Positions 39,571-50,984 of a stretch of DNA of 64,000 bases are shown one piece after another. The position numbers were made by a program, and so were the translations under genes. Source of the DNA: an uncultured Haliea sp. (GTDB lineage Bacteria > Pseudomonadota > Gammaproteobacteria > Pseudomonadales > Halieaceae); assembly GCA_947258585.1 (NCBI GenBank), contig CAMYIZ010000030.1, positions 62,001 to 126,000 on the forward strand. The letters are read 5' to 3'. Numbering within the stretch: position 1 is the first letter of the stretch; each line of letters starts with the position of its first letter. Below the pieces are notes generated by a model. The model searched no databases. It was not told where the DNA came from and saw only the letters and a list, made by a program, of their open reading frames with translations.

Positions 39571-40482
39571 TCAGGCGGCGACCGGGCTCAGGGAGTAGGA
39601 GATCGGGGCGGTGGCCTCGTCTTCAAAGGTGACCATTTCCCAGGCGTCGGGCTGGGCAATCAGCGCCCGCAGGGAAGTGTTGTTGAGCGCGTGGCCGGAT
39701 TTGTGGGCACGGTACTCACCGATCACCCCGTAGCCAAGCAGATACAGGTCACCGATGGCGTCGAGGATCTTGTGCTTGACGAACTCGTCGTCATAGCGCA
39801 AACCGTCCTGATTGAGGATGCGGTATTCGTCCACGACGATGGCGTTGTCCACGCTGCCGCCACGCGCGAGACCCTGGGAGCGCAGATACTCGATTTCGTG
39901 CATGAACCCGAAAGTCCGGGCGCGGCTTACCTCCTTGACGAAGGAGGTGCTGGAAAAATCGATCTCGGCGTGGGGTGAGCGCTCGCGAAACACCGGGTGG
40001 TCGAAATCGATGGAAAACGAGACCTTGAAGCCATCAAAGGGGAGAAAGCTGGCTGTCTTGTCCCCGTCTTCCACCGTGACCGGACGCTTGATGCGGATAA
40101 ACTTCTTGGCCGCGTTCTGCTCCTCGATGCCAGCGGACTGGATCAGGAACACAAAGGGGCCCGCACTGCCATCCATGATCGGCACTTCCGATGCGCTGAC
40201 ATCGACGAACGCGTTGTCGATCCCGAGGCCCGCCATGGCGGACAGCAGGTGTTCGACTGTCGACACCTTCTCGCCATTGGCGACCAGGGTCGTCGACAGG
40301 GTGGTTTCCTTCACGTTCTCGGCCCGCGCCGGAATCTCGACCACCGGGTCCAGATCCACGCGCCGAAACACAATACCGGCATTGATCGGAGCCGGGCACA
40401 GGGTGAGATACACTTTCTCACCGGTGTGTAAGCCCACGCCAGTCGCCTTGATGGCATTGCGTAAAGTGCGCTGTCGAATCAT
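39571..40482 (-). CDS. lpxC: UDP-3-O-acyl-N-acetylglucosamine deacetylase
   Basis: LpxC is the zinc deacetylase that commits UDP-GlcNAc to lipid A. It has 303 residues, the family length. The start [20 protein letters not shown] is typical. Zinc ligands are His in [17 protein letters not shown] and His and Asp in [17 protein letters not shown]; the catalytic His is in [10 protein letters not shown]. It lies 70 bases after ftsZ at the end of the division cluster, its usual place in gammaproteobacteria. Its presence shows a lipopolysaccharide-bearing outer membrane. Confidence 0.97.
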   Translation of the reverse strand: MIRQRTLRNAIKATGVGLHTGEKVYLTLCPAPINAGIVFRRVDLDPVVEIPARAENVKETTLSTTLVANGEKVSTVEHLLSAMAGLGIDNAFVDVSASEVPIMDGSAGPFVFLIQSAGIEEQNAAKKFIRIKRPVTVEDGDKTASFLPFDGFKVSFSIDFDHPVFRERSPHAEIDFSSTSFVKEVSRARTFGFMHEIEYLRSQGLARGGSVDNAIVVDEYRILNQDGLRYDDEFVKHKILDAIGDLYLLGYGVIGEYRAHKSGHALNNTSLRALIAQPDAWEMVTFEDEATAPISYSLSPVAA

Positions 40483-40552
40483 AGTCCTTCACCCATCCTC
40501 GGTGCTCTGCGACTTGCAGGGCCGACCCGATCCGGGTGTCGGGAGACCCTCG

Positions 40553-41713
40553 CTAGTCCGCCTGTCGCCGCAAAAATGCGGGGATGTCAAAATAATCGCC
40601 ACTGCCACCCGCCGCTGCCGCCTGGCCGCCATCCGCGGAGCGGGCCCTGCGCAGGCCGGTGGGGAGATCCAGCTCCCGGTAGTCCGGCTCGTCCGCTGTC
40701 GGCTCGACCGCACGTGGAGCAGCTTCCACCACCTGCAGTGTAGCCGTCCTCACCACCTCGCCACCCAAACCGGTGGCGACTACCGTCACCTTGATCTCAT
40801 CCGTCATGTTCGGATCGATCACGGTGCCGACCACTACGGTGGCGTCATCCGAGGCAAATTCCTCAATCGTGTCGCCAACTTCGGAAAATTCACCCAGTGA
40901 CAGATCAAGCCCCGCAGTAATGTTCACCAGAATACCGCGAGCACCGCGCAGGTCGATATCGTCCAGCAGCGGGCTGTTGATGGCGCGTTCTGCCGCTTCC
41001 CGGGCGCGATTCTCCCCGCGGGCGCTGCCGGTACCCATCATTGCCATGCCCATTTCAGACATCACCGTGCGCACATCGGCGAAATCCACGTTGATCATGC
41101 CGGGGCGAATAATCAGGTCGGCGATACCCTGAACTGCGCCCAACAATACATCATTCGCTTCTTTGAAGGCATCCAATAAACTGGTACTTTTTCCGAGAAC
41201 CTCAAGCAACTTTTCGTTGGGAATGGTGATCAGGGAGTCCACGTGCTGCTGCAGTTCGCGCACCCCCGCCTCGGCGATTGCCAGTCGCTTCTTGCCCTCG
41301 AAGGGGAACGGCCGGGTGACCACCGCTACCGTCAGGATCCCCATCTCGCGGGCCACTTCGGCCACGATCGGGGCGCCGCCGGTGCCGGTACCGCCACCCA
41401 TGCCGGCAGTGATGAAGACCATGTCCGCCCCGCGCAGGGCGTCGGCGATACGGTCCCTGTCCTCCAGCGCCGCTGCCCGCCCGACATCCGGGTTGGCCCC
41501 TGCACCCAGGCCCTTGGTAATAGCGCCACCGAGCTGCAGGACCGTCTTGGAACGGATATCCGACAGTGCCTGGGCGTCGGTGTTGGCGCAGATGAAATCC
41601 ACCCCTTCGACCAGGTTCTCGATCATGTGTTTTACAGCATTGCCACCGCCGCCACCGACTCCGATGACTTTGATAATGGCGTTCTGAGGTACGTTGTCGA
41701 TAAGCTCAAACAT
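40553..41713 (-). CDS. ftsZ: Cell division protein FtsZ
   Basis: FtsZ is the tubulin-like GTPase that forms the Z ring. It has 386 residues. GTP-binding motifs are [13 protein letters not shown] near residue 18, the tubulin signature [18 protein letters not shown] and the T7 loop around [15 protein letters not shown]. The last residues, [14 protein letters not shown], are the conserved C-terminal peptide that binds FtsA and ZipA. A short variable linker precedes it. It follows ftsA with 61 bases between. Confidence 0.98.
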   Translation of the reverse strand: MFELIDNVPQNAIIKVIGVGGGGGNAVKHMIENLVEGVDFICANTDAQALSDIRSKTVLQLGGAITKGLGAGANPDVGRAAALEDRDRIADALRGADMVFITAGMGGGTGTGGAPIVAEVAREMGILTVAVVTRPFPFEGKKRLAIAEAGVRELQQHVDSLITIPNEKLLEVLGKSTSLLDAFKEANDVLLGAVQGIADLIIRPGMINVDFADVRTVMSEMGMAMMGTGSARGENRAREAAERAINSPLLDDIDLRGARGILVNITAGLDLSLGEFSEVGDTIEEFASDDATVVVGTVIDPNMTDEIKVTVVATGLGGEVVRTATLQVVEAAPRAVEPTADEPDYRELDLPTGLRRARSADGGQAAAAGGSGDYFDIPAFLRRQAD

Positions 41714-41774
41714 GATATTACTCCCCTTTTTGCATGGCGCCGCACCGGGGTGCGACGGTTAACCACCTGAAATC

Positions 41775-43013
41775 CTAGAAATTGCTCTGTAACCAGCCCT
41801 TGAAGCGCGCGATCATTCCCTCGCCAGGTACACTGCCGCGACTGGCGCTGCCCGCGCGCTCACTGCTGTTCTTCTGCCCGTACTGCAGCAACCCCACGCC
41901 GGTGGCGTAGATCGGGTTGCGAACGATATCGTTGAGGCCCTTGACCGATTGCGGATAGCCCACCCGCACCGGCATGTGGAAGATCTCCTCCGCCAGTTCC
42001 ACCACCCCCTCCATCTTGGCCGTGCCGCCGGTGAGCACCACACCCGCGGGGATCATCTCCTCGTAGCCACTGCGGCGCAGCTCGGCCTGGATCAGGGTGA
42101 ACAGTTCGTCGTAGCGCGGCTCCACCACCTCCGCGAGGGACTGCCGGGACAGGTCCCGCGGCGGCCGGTCGCCGACACTCGGCACCTTGATGGTCTCGTC
42201 CGGACCGGCCAGCTGGGTCAGGGCGCAGGCGTACTTGATCTTGATCTCCTCCGCGTACTGGGTCGGCGTGCGCAGGGCCATGGCGATATCGTTGGTCACC
42301 TGGTCGCCGGCTATCGGGATCACTCCGGTGTGGCGGATCGAACCGTCGGTGAAAATGGCGATGTCGGTGGTGCCGCCGCCAATGTCCACCAGGCAGACCC
42401 CCAGCTCCCGCTCATCCTCGGTCAGCACCGAGAAGCTCGAGGCGAGTTGCTCGAGGATGATTTCCTCCACATCCAGGCCACAGCGGCGGATGCATTTCTC
42501 GATGTTCTGCGCCGCGTTCACGGCGCAGGTCACCAGGTGCACTTTCGCCTCCAGCCTGACGCCGGACATGCCCAGCGGCTCCTTGATGCCTTCCTGGTTG
42601 TCGATCACATATTCCTGCGGCAGGATATGCAGGATCTTCTGGTCCGCGGGGATCGCCACAGCCTGGGCGGCATCGATGACCCGCTCCAGGTCCGCCTGCT
42701 GCACTTCCCGATCGCGAATGGCGACGATGCCGTGGGAATTCAGGCTGCGAATATGGCTGCCCGCGACCCCGACGTAGACCGAATGGATCTGGCAGCCCGC
42801 CATCAACTCCGCCTCCTCCACCGCGCGCTGGATCGACTGCACGGTGGATTCGATATTGATGATCACGCCCTTCTTCATGCCCTTGGAGGGATGGGAACCG
42901 ATGCCGACGATCTCGATACCACCCTCGGCATTGAACTCGCCCACCAGGGCGACCACCTTGGAGGTGCCGATATCCAGCCCGACGATCATCCGCTTGTCCT
43001 GTACGCTGCCCAT
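41775..43013 (-). CDS. ftsA: Cell division protein FtsA
   Basis: FtsA is an actin-like ATPase that ties FtsZ to the membrane. It has 412 residues. The actin-fold motifs are VGLDIGTSKVVALVG (phosphate 1), CLVDIGGGTTDIAIF (phosphate 2) and GVVLTGGTAKMEGV (adenosine). The C-terminal amphipathic membrane-targeting helix is MIARFKGWLQSNF. It starts seven bases after ftsQ. The 1C domain replaces actin subdomain 1B, as usual. Confidence 0.97.
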   Translation of the reverse strand: MGSVQDKRMIVGLDIGTSKVVALVGEFNAEGGIEIVGIGSHPSKGMKKGVIINIESTVQSIQRAVEEAELMAGCQIHSVYVGVAGSHIRSLNSHGIVAIRDREVQQADLERVIDAAQAVAIPADQKILHILPQEYVIDNQEGIKEPLGMSGVRLEAKVHLVTCAVNAAQNIEKCIRRCGLDVEEIILEQLASSFSVLTEDERELGVCLVDIGGGTTDIAIFTDGSIRHTGVIPIAGDQVTNDIAMALRTPTQYAEEIKIKYACALTQLAGPDETIKVPSVGDRPPRDLSRQSLAEVVEPRYDELFTLIQAELRRSGYEEMIPAGVVLTGGTAKMEGVVELAEEIFHMPVRVGYPQSVKGLNDIVRNPIYATGVGLLQYGQKNSSERAGSASRGSVPGEGMIARFKGWLQSNF

Positions 43014-43020
43014 GGCAGTC

Positions 43021-43911
43021 TCACTCCCCCACTGAATCGATTATCGAAATACCCGCGACCTGGGCTGCGGCGCCCTCACCCGCGGGTAACTCTGGCTCGC
43101 GGAACGCTACCGCCACACCGCTCTCGTAACGCAGGTCCACCCGCTTCACCTCACCGGCGCGCTCGGCCAGCTCCCTGCGGTAGACCACGGCAAAGCGCTG
43201 CAGGCGTTCGCCAAATTCGGTATTGCCCAGCACCAGCTCCATACCCCCCGCCAGTACCGCCCTGAGGTGGCCGCGCTCGTCCAGGGACAGCTCGCGCAAC
43301 TCCAGCCCCAGCGGCTGCAGCAGTTCGCCCAGCTGCTGGTAGCTCAGGATCAACTGCCCCGTCGAACCGGTTGGCCCCTCCAGCCGCGGCAGACTGTGCT
43401 CGCCCTCAATGCCGGCTGACTGGAACACCTCACCCTCGTGGTTGAGAAAGCCGCCCTCACCCCAGCGCGCTATGGGGAGTTGTTCCTGTACCTGGATCTC
43501 CAGCGCGTTGGGCCAGCGCCGGCGCACGGAGACCTGGTAAATCCAGGGCAGCGCCTGCAGCTGGGCCCGGACCTGGTCCAGGTCGGCGCTGAGGAACCCA
43601 CCGACCAGTGCCGGATGCACAATTTCCTGTACTGCCTCGGTCTGGGTCCGGTGCAGCGTGCCGGTGACCGTGATGCGCTCCACCGGGATTTCCTGCAGCG
43701 CGATCCACCCCTGCATCCCCGCGACGCCGACAACACCCACCGCCGCCAGCACCAGCATGCGGTTGACCCAGCCGTCCAGCAGACGCAGGCCGAGTCGCGC
43801 CCGGGCACCCGTGCGCGGTGCCGCTGCCGGCTGCCGCCGGGTCGCACCACCACTGCGCCGACGCGACTTGCCAGCAACCCGGGTGTTGGCGGATGTACGC
43901 GGTTCAGCCAT
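43021..43911 (-). CDS. ftsQ: Cell division protein FtsQ
   Basis: FtsQ is a bitopic membrane protein that links early and late divisome parts by binding FtsL-FtsB. It has 296 residues: a basic, Arg/Ser-rich cytoplasmic tail (1-45), one membrane segment (about 50-70, MLVLAAVGVVGVAGMQGWIA), a POTRA domain (about 75-145, IPVERITVTGTLHRTQTEAV) and a beta domain with VSVRRRWPNALEIQVQEQLP. The last stretch is acidic. It overlaps ddl by eight bases. Confidence 0.94.
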   Translation of the reverse strand: MAEPRTSANTRVAGKSRRRSGGATRRQPAAAPRTGARARLGLRLLDGWVNRMLVLAAVGVVGVAGMQGWIALQEIPVERITVTGTLHRTQTEAVQEIVHPALVGGFLSADLDQVRAQLQALPWIYQVSVRRRWPNALEIQVQEQLPIARWGEGGFLNHEGEVFQSAGIEGEHSLPRLEGPTGSTGQLILSYQQLGELLQPLGLELRELSLDERGHLRAVLAGGMELVLGNTEFGERLQRFAVVYRRELAERAGEVKRVDLRYESGVAVAFREPELPAGEGAAAQVAGISIIDSVGE

Positions 43912-44836
43912 GCTGCCTGCGGCCCTCCCAGCTCAGTTCGACGATACGCCGCACCAGTGTCTCAATGGGCATGCCCACAGCCCGCGCCGCCATCGGTACC
44001 AGGCTGTGCGAGGTCATGCCCGGGATAGTGTTTACCTCCAGCACATAAAAACGCCCGTCCGCATCCCGCATCAGGTCCACCCGGCCCCAGATCGAGCAAC
44101 CCAGGCTGTGAAACGCGGCCAGCGCCAGCGCGCCAGCCTCGGCCTCATCCGCGGCGCTCAGGCCGCTGGGGCAGTGGTAGCGGGTGTCGTCCGACAGGTA
44201 CTTGGCCTCGTAGTCATAGAACTCGCGATCCGTCTCCATGCGGATCGAAGGCAGGGCCTCGCGGCCCAGCACGGCGACGGTGTACTCGGGGCCATTGATA
44301 AACTTCTCCGCCAGCACCGTGGTGCCGAAGGCGGCGGCGTTGCGATACGCGGCAGCCAGCGCCGCGGGCGTTGCCGCGGGGGCCATCCCGACGCTGGAAC
44401 CCTCACAGGCGGGCTTGACAAAGACCTTGCCAAACCGGGCAATAACCGCTTCCCAATCGCTGTCAGCGGCGAGGGTGACAAAGCCCCCGGTGGCGACTCC
44501 GACGCCCTGCCACAGCTGCTTGCTGCGCTGCTTGTCCATGGCCAGTGCCGAACCGAGCACACCGGAACCCGAGTACGGCACCCGCAGAATCTCCAGCGCA
44601 CCCTGAATCACACCATCTTCACCACCGGGACCGTGCAGGGCGTTGAAGGCGAAGCTGACCCCTTCGAGCTGTCCCACCCAGCCGTCTACCGCGGGATCGA
44701 CCTGGCGCACGTTACAGCCGAGACTGGCCAGGGCAGCGACAATGGTGGCACCGGTCTGCAGCGAAATTTCCCGCTCCGCCGACCGCCCGCCCAGCAACAC
44801 CGCAACCGGCCCGGCTGTCGCCTGTTCCCAGCTCAT
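43904..44836 (-). CDS. ddl: D-alanine--D-alanine ligase
   Basis: Ddl joins two D-alanines for peptidoglycan. It has 310 residues, the size of the DdlB type. The start [19 protein letters not shown] and [16 protein letters not shown] are diagnostic; the ATP-grasp core shows [11 protein letters not shown] and the metal-binding end [20 protein letters not shown]. It overlaps murC by four bases and ftsQ by eight. Confidence 0.97.
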   Translation of the reverse strand: MSWEQATAGPVAVLLGGRSAEREISLQTGATIVAALASLGCNVRQVDPAVDGWVGQLEGVSFAFNALHGPGGEDGVIQGALEILRVPYSGSGVLGSALAMDKQRSKQLWQGVGVATGGFVTLAADSDWEAVIARFGKVFVKPACEGSSVGMAPAATPAALAAAYRNAAAFGTTVLAEKFINGPEYTVAVLGREALPSIRMETDREFYDYEAKYLSDDTRYHCPSGLSAADEAEAGALALAAFHSLGCSIWGRVDLMRDADGRFYVLEVNTIPGMTSHSLVPMAARAVGMPIETLVRRIVELSWEGRRQHG

Positions 44837-46269
44837 ACCCTGCTCTCCCCTAAATGTCCCAGTGCCTGCAGATCCTGCGCCAGGCGACCGATGTTGCCCG
44901 CGCCCTGGGTGATGACCACATCGCCGTCGCGGAGGATGCCGGCCAGCACCGGCGCCACTTCATCGATCCCTTCGACAAATACCGGCTCCACCTGCCCGCG
45001 CTGGCGAATACTGCGGCTCAGGCTGCGACTGTCGGCGCCCGCGATCGGGTCCTCGCCCGCCGCATACACCTCCAGCAGCAGCAGCACGTCACAGCGTGAC
45101 AGCACCGCCACGAAGTCTTCGTAGAGGTCGCGGGTGCGTGAATAACGGTGCGGCTGGTAGACCATCACCACGCGCCGCTCCGGCCAGGCCTGGCGGGCGG
45201 ACTCCAGGGTCGCCCGCACCTCGGTGGGGTGGTGACCGTAGTCGTCGACCAGCACGGCGCTGCCGGCGGCGAAGGTGAGTTCCCCCAGCACGCTGAAGCG
45301 GCGCCCGACCCCCGCGAATCCCGCCAGTCCACGCTGGATAGCCGCGTCTGGAATGCCCTCGTCACAGGCGACGGCCACCGCCGCGGTGGCATTCAATACA
45401 TTGTGTTCGCCCGGCATGTTCAGCTCTATGTCCAGGGGGGCCTGGCCGCCCGGACGCTGCACAGTGAAGGCGGTGGTCAGGCCCCGCTTGCAAACATGGG
45501 TGACCCGGTAGTCCGCGTCCGCCGCGAATCCGTAGGTGAGAAACTGCCGCGACAGGTCCGGCAGCAGGCCCGCCACCGCCGGGTCGTCGATACACAGTAC
45601 CGCCAGCCCATAGAAAGGCAGGTTGTGCAGGAACTCGAGAAACGTACTGCGCAGGACGTTGAGGTCGCCCCCGTAGGTTTCCATGTGATCGGCTTCAATA
45701 TTCGTCACCACCGTGACCATCGGCTGCAGGTGGAGGAAGGAGGCATCGCTCTCGTCGGCCTCTGCCACCAGGAAACGACTGGCACCGAGCTGGGCGTTGC
45801 TGCCTGCGGAGTTGACCAGGCCGCCGATGACAAAGGTTGGGTCCAGCCCCGCTTCTGCAAATACTGCGGCGATCAGGCTGGTGGTGGTGGTCTTGCCGTG
45901 GGTCCCGGCCACGGCGATGCCGTGGCGATAGCGCATCAGTTCCGCCAGCATCTCGGCGCGGGGCACAACGGGGATCCGCGCCGCCCGTGCCGCCACCACT
46001 TCCGGGTTGTCGGCGCGCACGGCGCTGGAACTCACCACTACGTTAGCCGCCTGCACATTGTCCGCCGAGTGGCCGATAAAGACGCGAATACCTTTCTGCT
46101 GCAGGCGCGCGGTGACCGAGCTTGGACGCAGGTCGGACCCGGAAACCTCATAGCCCAGGTTCACCAGCACCTCGGCGATTCCGCTCATGCCGGTTCCGCC
46201 CACACCAATCATGTGGATGCGACGAATGCGGCGCATTTCCGGCACTGTGTAGGGGCTCTTCTCAGTCAT
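44833..46269 (-). CDS. murC: UDP-N-acetylmuramate--L-alanine ligase
   Basis: MurC adds L-alanine to UDP-MurNAc. It has 478 residues. The N-terminal Rossmann start is [18 protein letters not shown], the ATP-binding loop [19 protein letters not shown], and the C-terminal part contains [17 protein letters not shown] and [13 protein letters not shown], both typical of MurC. It overlaps murG by eight bases. No murB is present in the cluster, which is normal in this class. Confidence 0.97.
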   Translation of the reverse strand: MTEKSPYTVPEMRRIRRIHMIGVGGTGMSGIAEVLVNLGYEVSGSDLRPSSVTARLQQKGIRVFIGHSADNVQAANVVVSSSAVRADNPEVVAARAARIPVVPRAEMLAELMRYRHGIAVAGTHGKTTTTSLIAAVFAEAGLDPTFVIGGLVNSAGSNAQLGASRFLVAEADESDASFLHLQPMVTVVTNIEADHMETYGGDLNVLRSTFLEFLHNLPFYGLAVLCIDDPAVAGLLPDLSRQFLTYGFAADADYRVTHVCKRGLTTAFTVQRPGGQAPLDIELNMPGEHNVLNATAAVAVACDEGIPDAAIQRGLAGFAGVGRRFSVLGELTFAAGSAVLVDDYGHHPTEVRATLESARQAWPERRVVMVYQPHRYSRTRDLYEDFVAVLSRCDVLLLLEVYAAGEDPIAGADSRSLSRSIRQRGQVEPVFVEGIDEVAPVLAGILRDGDVVITQGAGNIGRLAQDLQALGHLGESRV

Positions 46270-47365
46270 GACGCATCAGCTCCTCGCACAGATCCGCAAG
46301 CTGCGAGGTCGCCTTCGGCAGGGCCGCCGCGGAGGCCGCGTGGGCCATCGCCGCCAGCCGTTTGGGGCTGGCAATATACCCCGCCAGCGTTGCCGCCAGG
46401 TCCTTCGCCTGCAGACCGGCCTGGCGCAACAGCAGGGCCGCACCCCGATCGGACAGGGAGCGCGCATTGGCGGTCTGGTGGTCATCGATGGCGCCGGGCA
46501 GGGGAATCAACAGCGACGGACGCCCCATGATGGCCAGCTCGGCGACCGTGAGCGCACCGGCACGGCAGACCACGATATCCGCCCAGGCGTAGGCCGCGGC
46601 CATGTCCTCGATATAGGCACTCACCCGCACGCCCTGCTCCAGCAGCGGGCCGTACTCCTGGCGCAGGCTGTCGATATGGGCTTCGCCGGACTGGTGCCAG
46701 ACGCTGACCGCGCCCTCACCCACCCGCTTGCGCAGCTGCCGCAAGGTCTCTGGCATAAGCTGGTTAATGGCCTGGGCGCCCAGGCTGCCGCCCAGCACCA
46801 GTACCTGCAGGGGCCGCTGGCCGTGATAGTCCCAATGCTGCTCGCGGGCGGCCTCCAGCAGCGCCTGGCGCACGGGATTCCCGAGTACCCGTACCGGGCG
46901 GTTGTCCGGGAAGGCGCCCCGAAACCCGCAAACGATGGCTCGCGCCAGCGGTGCCAGCAGGCGATTGGTCGTGCCGGCGACTGCATTCTGTTCGTGAATC
47001 AGCAGCGGCTTGCGCAGCATCCAGGCCGCGAGTCCGGCGGGGCCCGCCACATAGCCTCCCATGCCCACCACACAGGCCGGGGCAAGGCTCCACACCAGGC
47101 GCAGCGCCTGCAACGACGACCACAGCACCAGCCACAGACCCAGTGCCGTTTGCAGCAGGTTCTTGCCGCGTACGCCGCGCACCGGAAGCGTGTGCAGCTG
47201 GAAGCCGGCCGCAGGTACCACGCGCGCTTCGAGGCCGCGGGCAGTCCCCACCCAGGCAACCCGGTAGCCGCGTCCGCGCAACGCCTCCGCCACCGCCAGT
47301 GCAGGGTAGACATGGCCGCCGGTTCCACCCGCCATCATCAATACCAGGGGCGCAGCCGCTGTCAT
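46262..47365 (-). CDS. murG: UDP-N-acetylglucosamine--N-acetylmuramyl-pyrophosphoryl-undecaprenol transferase
   Basis: MurG adds GlcNAc to lipid I to make lipid II at the inner face of the membrane. It is a GT-B, family 28 enzyme of 367 residues. Motifs: [62 protein letters not shown] and [20 protein letters not shown]. It overlaps ftsW by four bases. Confidence 0.97.
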   Translation of the reverse strand: MTAAAPLVLMMAGGTGGHVYPALAVAEALRGRGYRVAWVGTARGLEARVVPAAGFQLHTLPVRGVRGKNLLQTALGLWLVLWSSLQALRLVWSLAPACVVGMGGYVAGPAGLAAWMLRKPLLIHEQNAVAGTTNRLLAPLARAIVCGFRGAFPDNRPVRVLGNPVRQALLEAAREQHWDYHGQRPLQVLVLGGSLGAQAINQLMPETLRQLRKRVGEGAVSVWHQSGEAHIDSLRQEYGPLLEQGVRVSAYIEDMAAAYAWADIVVCRAGALTVAELAIMGRPSLLIPLPGAIDDHQTANARSLSDRGAALLLRQAGLQAKDLAATLAGYIASPKRLAAMAHAASAAALPKATSQLADLCEELMRHD

Positions 47366-48519
47366 GGCTTGCCCCCCGCAGTGCGCCGCTTGCGTACCCC
47401 GCCCTCGGGCAGCTCACGCTCTATACGCAGCACCAGGGCCAGCATGCAGCAGCAGACGATCAGGCTGGTGCCGCCGTAGCTGACGAAAGGCAGGGTCAGA
47501 CCCTTGGTCGGCAACAGTCCGGAACTCACTCCCATATTCACGAAGGCCTGTCCCGAAAATACCAGGGCCACCCCGTAGCAAAGGTAGGCACCGAAGTCTT
47601 CGCCGACCGCCTGGGCTCGCCGCGCGACCCAGAGGATGCGGGCGATCAGGGCGGTGAACAGAGCGATGACCAGCAGTGCGCCGACAAAGCCGGTTTCCTC
47701 CGCCCAGATGGAAAACACGAAGTCGGTGTGAGCCTCTGGCAGGTAGAACAGTTTCTGCACGCTGTTGCCCAGGCCTACACCCAGCCATTCACCGCGCCCA
47801 AAAGCGATCAAAGACTGGATCAGCTGGAAACCGCTGCCGTAGGGATCGGCCCAGGGATCCGTATACGCTGTCAGGCGCTGGACACGGTAGGGAGCCGCGA
47901 AGATCAAGCCCACCAGACCCACCAGGCTCAGCGCCAGCACCGACAGGAAGTGGCGCAGCTTCACTCCGGCCAGGAACAGCATGCCGAATGCCGTGGCGAC
48001 AGTAATGACGGTGGCACCGAAATCGGGCTCCGCCATGAGCAGCACCGTCACCAGCGCCAGCACACCCATGGGCTTGAGGAACCCCGGCCACTCATTGCGC
48101 ACCTCACTGGCCTGCCGCACCAGATAGCCCGCCAGGTAGATCACCACGGTAAACTTGGCGAATTCAGACGGCTGCAGGGTAAAGGGCCCCAGCGGCAGCC
48201 AGCGCTGGGCGCCGTTGACGTCCTTGCCAATCCCGGGCAGCAGCACCAGTACGAGCGAAGCGAGTCCCGCCAGCAACCACATCCAGCCGCTCGCCAGCCA
48301 GAAGCCCGGCGGCAGCCGGTACACCACGACCGCCGCGCTGGCCGAGATCACGATGTACATCAGATGCCGGCGGGTATGGTGCCAGGCATCGCGATAGTGC
48401 CAGTCTGCATACTCGATGGAGGCCGAGCTGATCGCCACCAGCCCGACCAACAGCAGAGCCAGCCCCAGCAGCAGCAGCGCGGGATCGGCGCCGAAACGCT
48501 TGCCTGCCAGCGTACTCAT
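47362..48519 (-). CDS. ftsW: Peptidoglycan polymerase FtsW
   Basis: FtsW is the SEDS-family glycosyltransferase that makes septal glycan strands with FtsI. It has 385 residues and about ten membrane segments. Family motifs are GAQRWLPLGPFTLQPSEFAK, AEPDFGATVI and the ending GLLPTKGLTLPFVSYGGTSL. The catalytic Asp of SEDS proteins would be in the loop with YAEETGFVGALL-like FSIWAEETGFVGALL. It overlaps murG and murD by four bases each. Confidence 0.96.
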   Translation of the reverse strand: MSTLAGKRFGADPALLLLGLALLLVGLVAISSASIEYADWHYRDAWHHTRRHLMYIVISASAAVVVYRLPPGFWLASGWMWLLAGLASLVLVLLPGIGKDVNGAQRWLPLGPFTLQPSEFAKFTVVIYLAGYLVRQASEVRNEWPGFLKPMGVLALVTVLLMAEPDFGATVITVATAFGMLFLAGVKLRHFLSVLALSLVGLVGLIFAAPYRVQRLTAYTDPWADPYGSGFQLIQSLIAFGRGEWLGVGLGNSVQKLFYLPEAHTDFVFSIWAEETGFVGALLVIALFTALIARILWVARRAQAVGEDFGAYLCYGVALVFSGQAFVNMGVSSGLLPTKGLTLPFVSYGGTSLIVCCCMLALVLRIERELPEGGVRKRRTAGGKP

Positions 48520-49886
48520 GCGGCCCCCCCGGCGACCCGGGACTCGACCGCGGCGACGAAGGCGGCGCCGCGGGCGGGATAGCCAGTGAACATGTCGAAG
48601 CTGGCGCAGGCCGGCGACAGCAGCACCACATCGCCCGTCACCGCCAGAGCCGCGGCCCGGGCAACCGCATCCGCCATGTCAGCGGCGCGCTGCACCGGTA
48701 CGACGTCAACCACGGCACCTTCTATCTCCGCGGCGGCCTCGCCGATCACCACCAGTGCCTTGCAACTCGCCTGCAATGGCGCACGCAACTGGCGGAAGTC
48801 CTGGCCCTTGCCAACCCCGCCGGCGATCAGCACGATGTTGCGGTTGCTCGCCAGGCCCTTGAGCGCCGCAACCGTCGCGCCCACATTGGTGCCCTTGGAG
48901 TCATTCACAAAGCGTACGCCGTCGGCCTCGGTCACCAGCTGGCAACGGTGGGGCAGCCCCTGGAAGCGCCGCGCCGCAACCACCATCGCCTCCAGCGGCA
49001 GCCCCGCGCCGTGCCCCAGGGCAAAGGCTGCCAGGGCATTCGCGACATTGTGACGCCCCTTGATACCCAGCTCCGCCACCGGCAGCAGCGGGTCAAAACC
49101 CAGGCACAGGGTTTCCGTGCCGGCGATCAGGCGCAGGCCGAAGCCGTCCAGCTCCGGCTCGCGCAGGCGCCAGCTGATCACCGGCACATCGGGTGCCAGC
49201 AACGGCAGGGTCAGCGGATCATCGCGGTTGACCACCGCCTTGTGACAGCCGCGGAAAATCCGGTGCTTGGCCTGGTGATACCGCGGCAGGGTACCGTGAC
49301 GGTCCAGGTGATCTGCACTGACGTTGAGCACCGTGGCCACGGCCAGCCCGAGATCACCGGCGCGCTCGAGCTGGAAGCTCGACAGCTCAAGGACATAGAG
49401 CGCCCTGTCGTCGGCCAGCAGGTCCAGCGCCGGCGTGCCCAGATTACCGCCCACGCCGACATTGAGCCCGGACTCCCGGGCCATCTCCCCCAGCAACTCG
49501 GTCACGGTGGATTTGGCGTTGGAACCGGTAATACCCACCACGGGCGCCCGCGCCGCGCGCATGAACAGGTCAATGTCCCCGACCACTTCGGCCCCGGCGG
49601 CCAGCGCCCGCTCTACCAGCGGGTCTTCCAGCGCGATACCCGGACTCACCACCCACTCACCGCCGCGATTGATGACGGACTCGGGAATGTCCCCGGCGAA
49701 AACCGGCACGTCGGGCATCTCCCGCTGCAGGGTAGCCAGTTCCGGCGGCGCGCTGCGGGTATCAATCACGGTGAAGCGGCGTCCCTGGCGGTGCAGGTAG
49801 CGGGCACAGGACAAGCCGGTGACGCCGAGGCCCAGAATGACCTCGTCGCCGCTGCTCGCTATCAGATCCTGTGTCACAGTTGCCAT
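48516..49886 (-). CDS. murD: UDP-N-acetylmuramoyl-L-alanine--D-glutamate ligase
   Basis: MurD adds D-glutamate to the UDP-MurNAc-L-alanine precursor. It has 456 residues. The N-terminal domain is GLGVTGLSCARYLHRQG, the ATP loop GITGSNAKSTVTELLGEMA (Ala where many have Gly), followed by GGNLGTPALDLL, HRCQLVTEADGVRFVNDSKG and LLSPACASFDMFTGYPARG, all of MurD type. It overlaps ftsW by four bases and starts 14 bases after mraY ends. Confidence 0.96.
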   Translation of the reverse strand: MATVTQDLIASSGDEVILGLGVTGLSCARYLHRQGRRFTVIDTRSAPPELATLQREMPDVPVFAGDIPESVINRGGEWVVSPGIALEDPLVERALAAGAEVVGDIDLFMRAARAPVVGITGSNAKSTVTELLGEMARESGLNVGVGGNLGTPALDLLADDRALYVLELSSFQLERAGDLGLAVATVLNVSADHLDRHGTLPRYHQAKHRIFRGCHKAVVNRDDPLTLPLLAPDVPVISWRLREPELDGFGLRLIAGTETLCLGFDPLLPVAELGIKGRHNVANALAAFALGHGAGLPLEAMVVAARRFQGLPHRCQLVTEADGVRFVNDSKGTNVGATVAALKGLASNRNIVLIAGGVGKGQDFRQLRAPLQASCKALVVIGEAAAEIEGAVVDVVPVQRAADMADAVARAAALAVTGDVVLLSPACASFDMFTGYPARGAAFVAAVESRVAGGAA

Positions 49887-49900
49887 TACTCCGCTGTTGC

Positions 49901-50983
49901 CTAACGCAATTTCAGGGTGGCCAGCCCGAACAGGACCAGCATCACGGTGATAATCCAGAAGCGCACAATGACCCGCGGCTCGGGCCAGCCCTTCAACTCG
50001 AAATGGTGGTGGATGGGCGCCATGCGGAAAATGCGCCTGCCGGTCAGCTTGAACGACGCGACCTGCAGGATCACCGATACCGTCTCCAGCACGAAGATCC
50101 CGCCCATGATGAAAAAGACAATCTCGTGGCGGGTAATGACGGCCACCGTGCCCAGCCCGGCCCCCAGGGCCAGGGCGCCGACGTCACCCATGAATACCTG
50201 GGCGGGATAGGTATTGAACCAGAGAAACCCCAGGCCGGCGCCGGCCATCGCGCCGCAGAACACCGCCAGTTCACCGCTGCCGGCGACGTAGGGAATATGC
50301 AGGTAATCGGCGAAATTCACGTTGCCAGTGAGATAGGCAATGATGCCCAGGGCGGAACCGACCATGACCGTTGGCAGGATGGCGAGGCCGTCCAGGCCGT
50401 CAGTCAGGTTGACCGCGTTGCTGGCACCGACAATGACGAAGTAGGTCAGCAAGATAAACAGCGGCCCCATGCCCCAGGCAAAGTCCTTGAAGAAGGGGAT
50501 GTACAGTTCCGTGGTCACCGGGGTATCGAAGGCCAGGTACAGGTACAGTGCTGCCGCCAGCCCCGCCAGCGACTGCCAGAAATATTTCCAGCGGGCCGGC
50601 AGGCCGCGGGAATCCTTCTCCACCACCTTGCGGTAGTCGTCCACCCAGCCGACGGCGCCGAATACCGCAGTGACCCCCATGGCGATCCAGATGTAGGGAT
50701 TGCGCAGATCCGCCCACAACAGGCTGCTGATCGCGATGGCGACCAGGATCAATGCGCCGCCCATGGTGGGGGTACCGGATTTGCTCAGGTGGGACTTGGG
50801 GCCGTCGCTGCGCACCGCCTGTCCCACCTGGTAGAAATTCAGCTTGCGGATCATGGCCGGCCCCACCAGCAGCGAGATCGCCAGGGCGGTTCCCGCCGCG
50901 AGGATGCTGCGCAGGGTCAGGTACTGGACTACCTGGAAAGCGGTGGCGAACTGGGTCAGGTACTCTGCAATAAACAGTAACAT
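49901..50983 (-). CDS. mraY: Phospho-N-acetylmuramoyl-pentapeptide-transferase
   Basis: MraY makes lipid I by moving phospho-MurNAc-pentapeptide to undecaprenyl phosphate. It has 360 residues and about ten membrane segments. Diagnostic sequences are [69 protein letters not shown] and [20 protein letters not shown]. It begins one base after murF. Confidence 0.98.
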   Translation of the reverse strand: MLLFIAEYLTQFATAFQVVQYLTLRSILAAGTALAISLLVGPAMIRKLNFYQVGQAVRSDGPKSHLSKSGTPTMGGALILVAIAISSLLWADLRNPYIWIAMGVTAVFGAVGWVDDYRKVVEKDSRGLPARWKYFWQSLAGLAAALYLYLAFDTPVTTELYIPFFKDFAWGMGPLFILLTYFVIVGASNAVNLTDGLDGLAILPTVMVGSALGIIAYLTGNVNFADYLHIPYVAGSGELAVFCGAMAGAGLGFLWFNTYPAQVFMGDVGALALGAGLGTVAVITRHEIVFFIMGGIFVLETVSVILQVASFKLTGRRIFRMAPIHHHFELKGWPEPRVIVRFWIITVMLVLFGLATLKLR

Positions 50984-50984
50984 G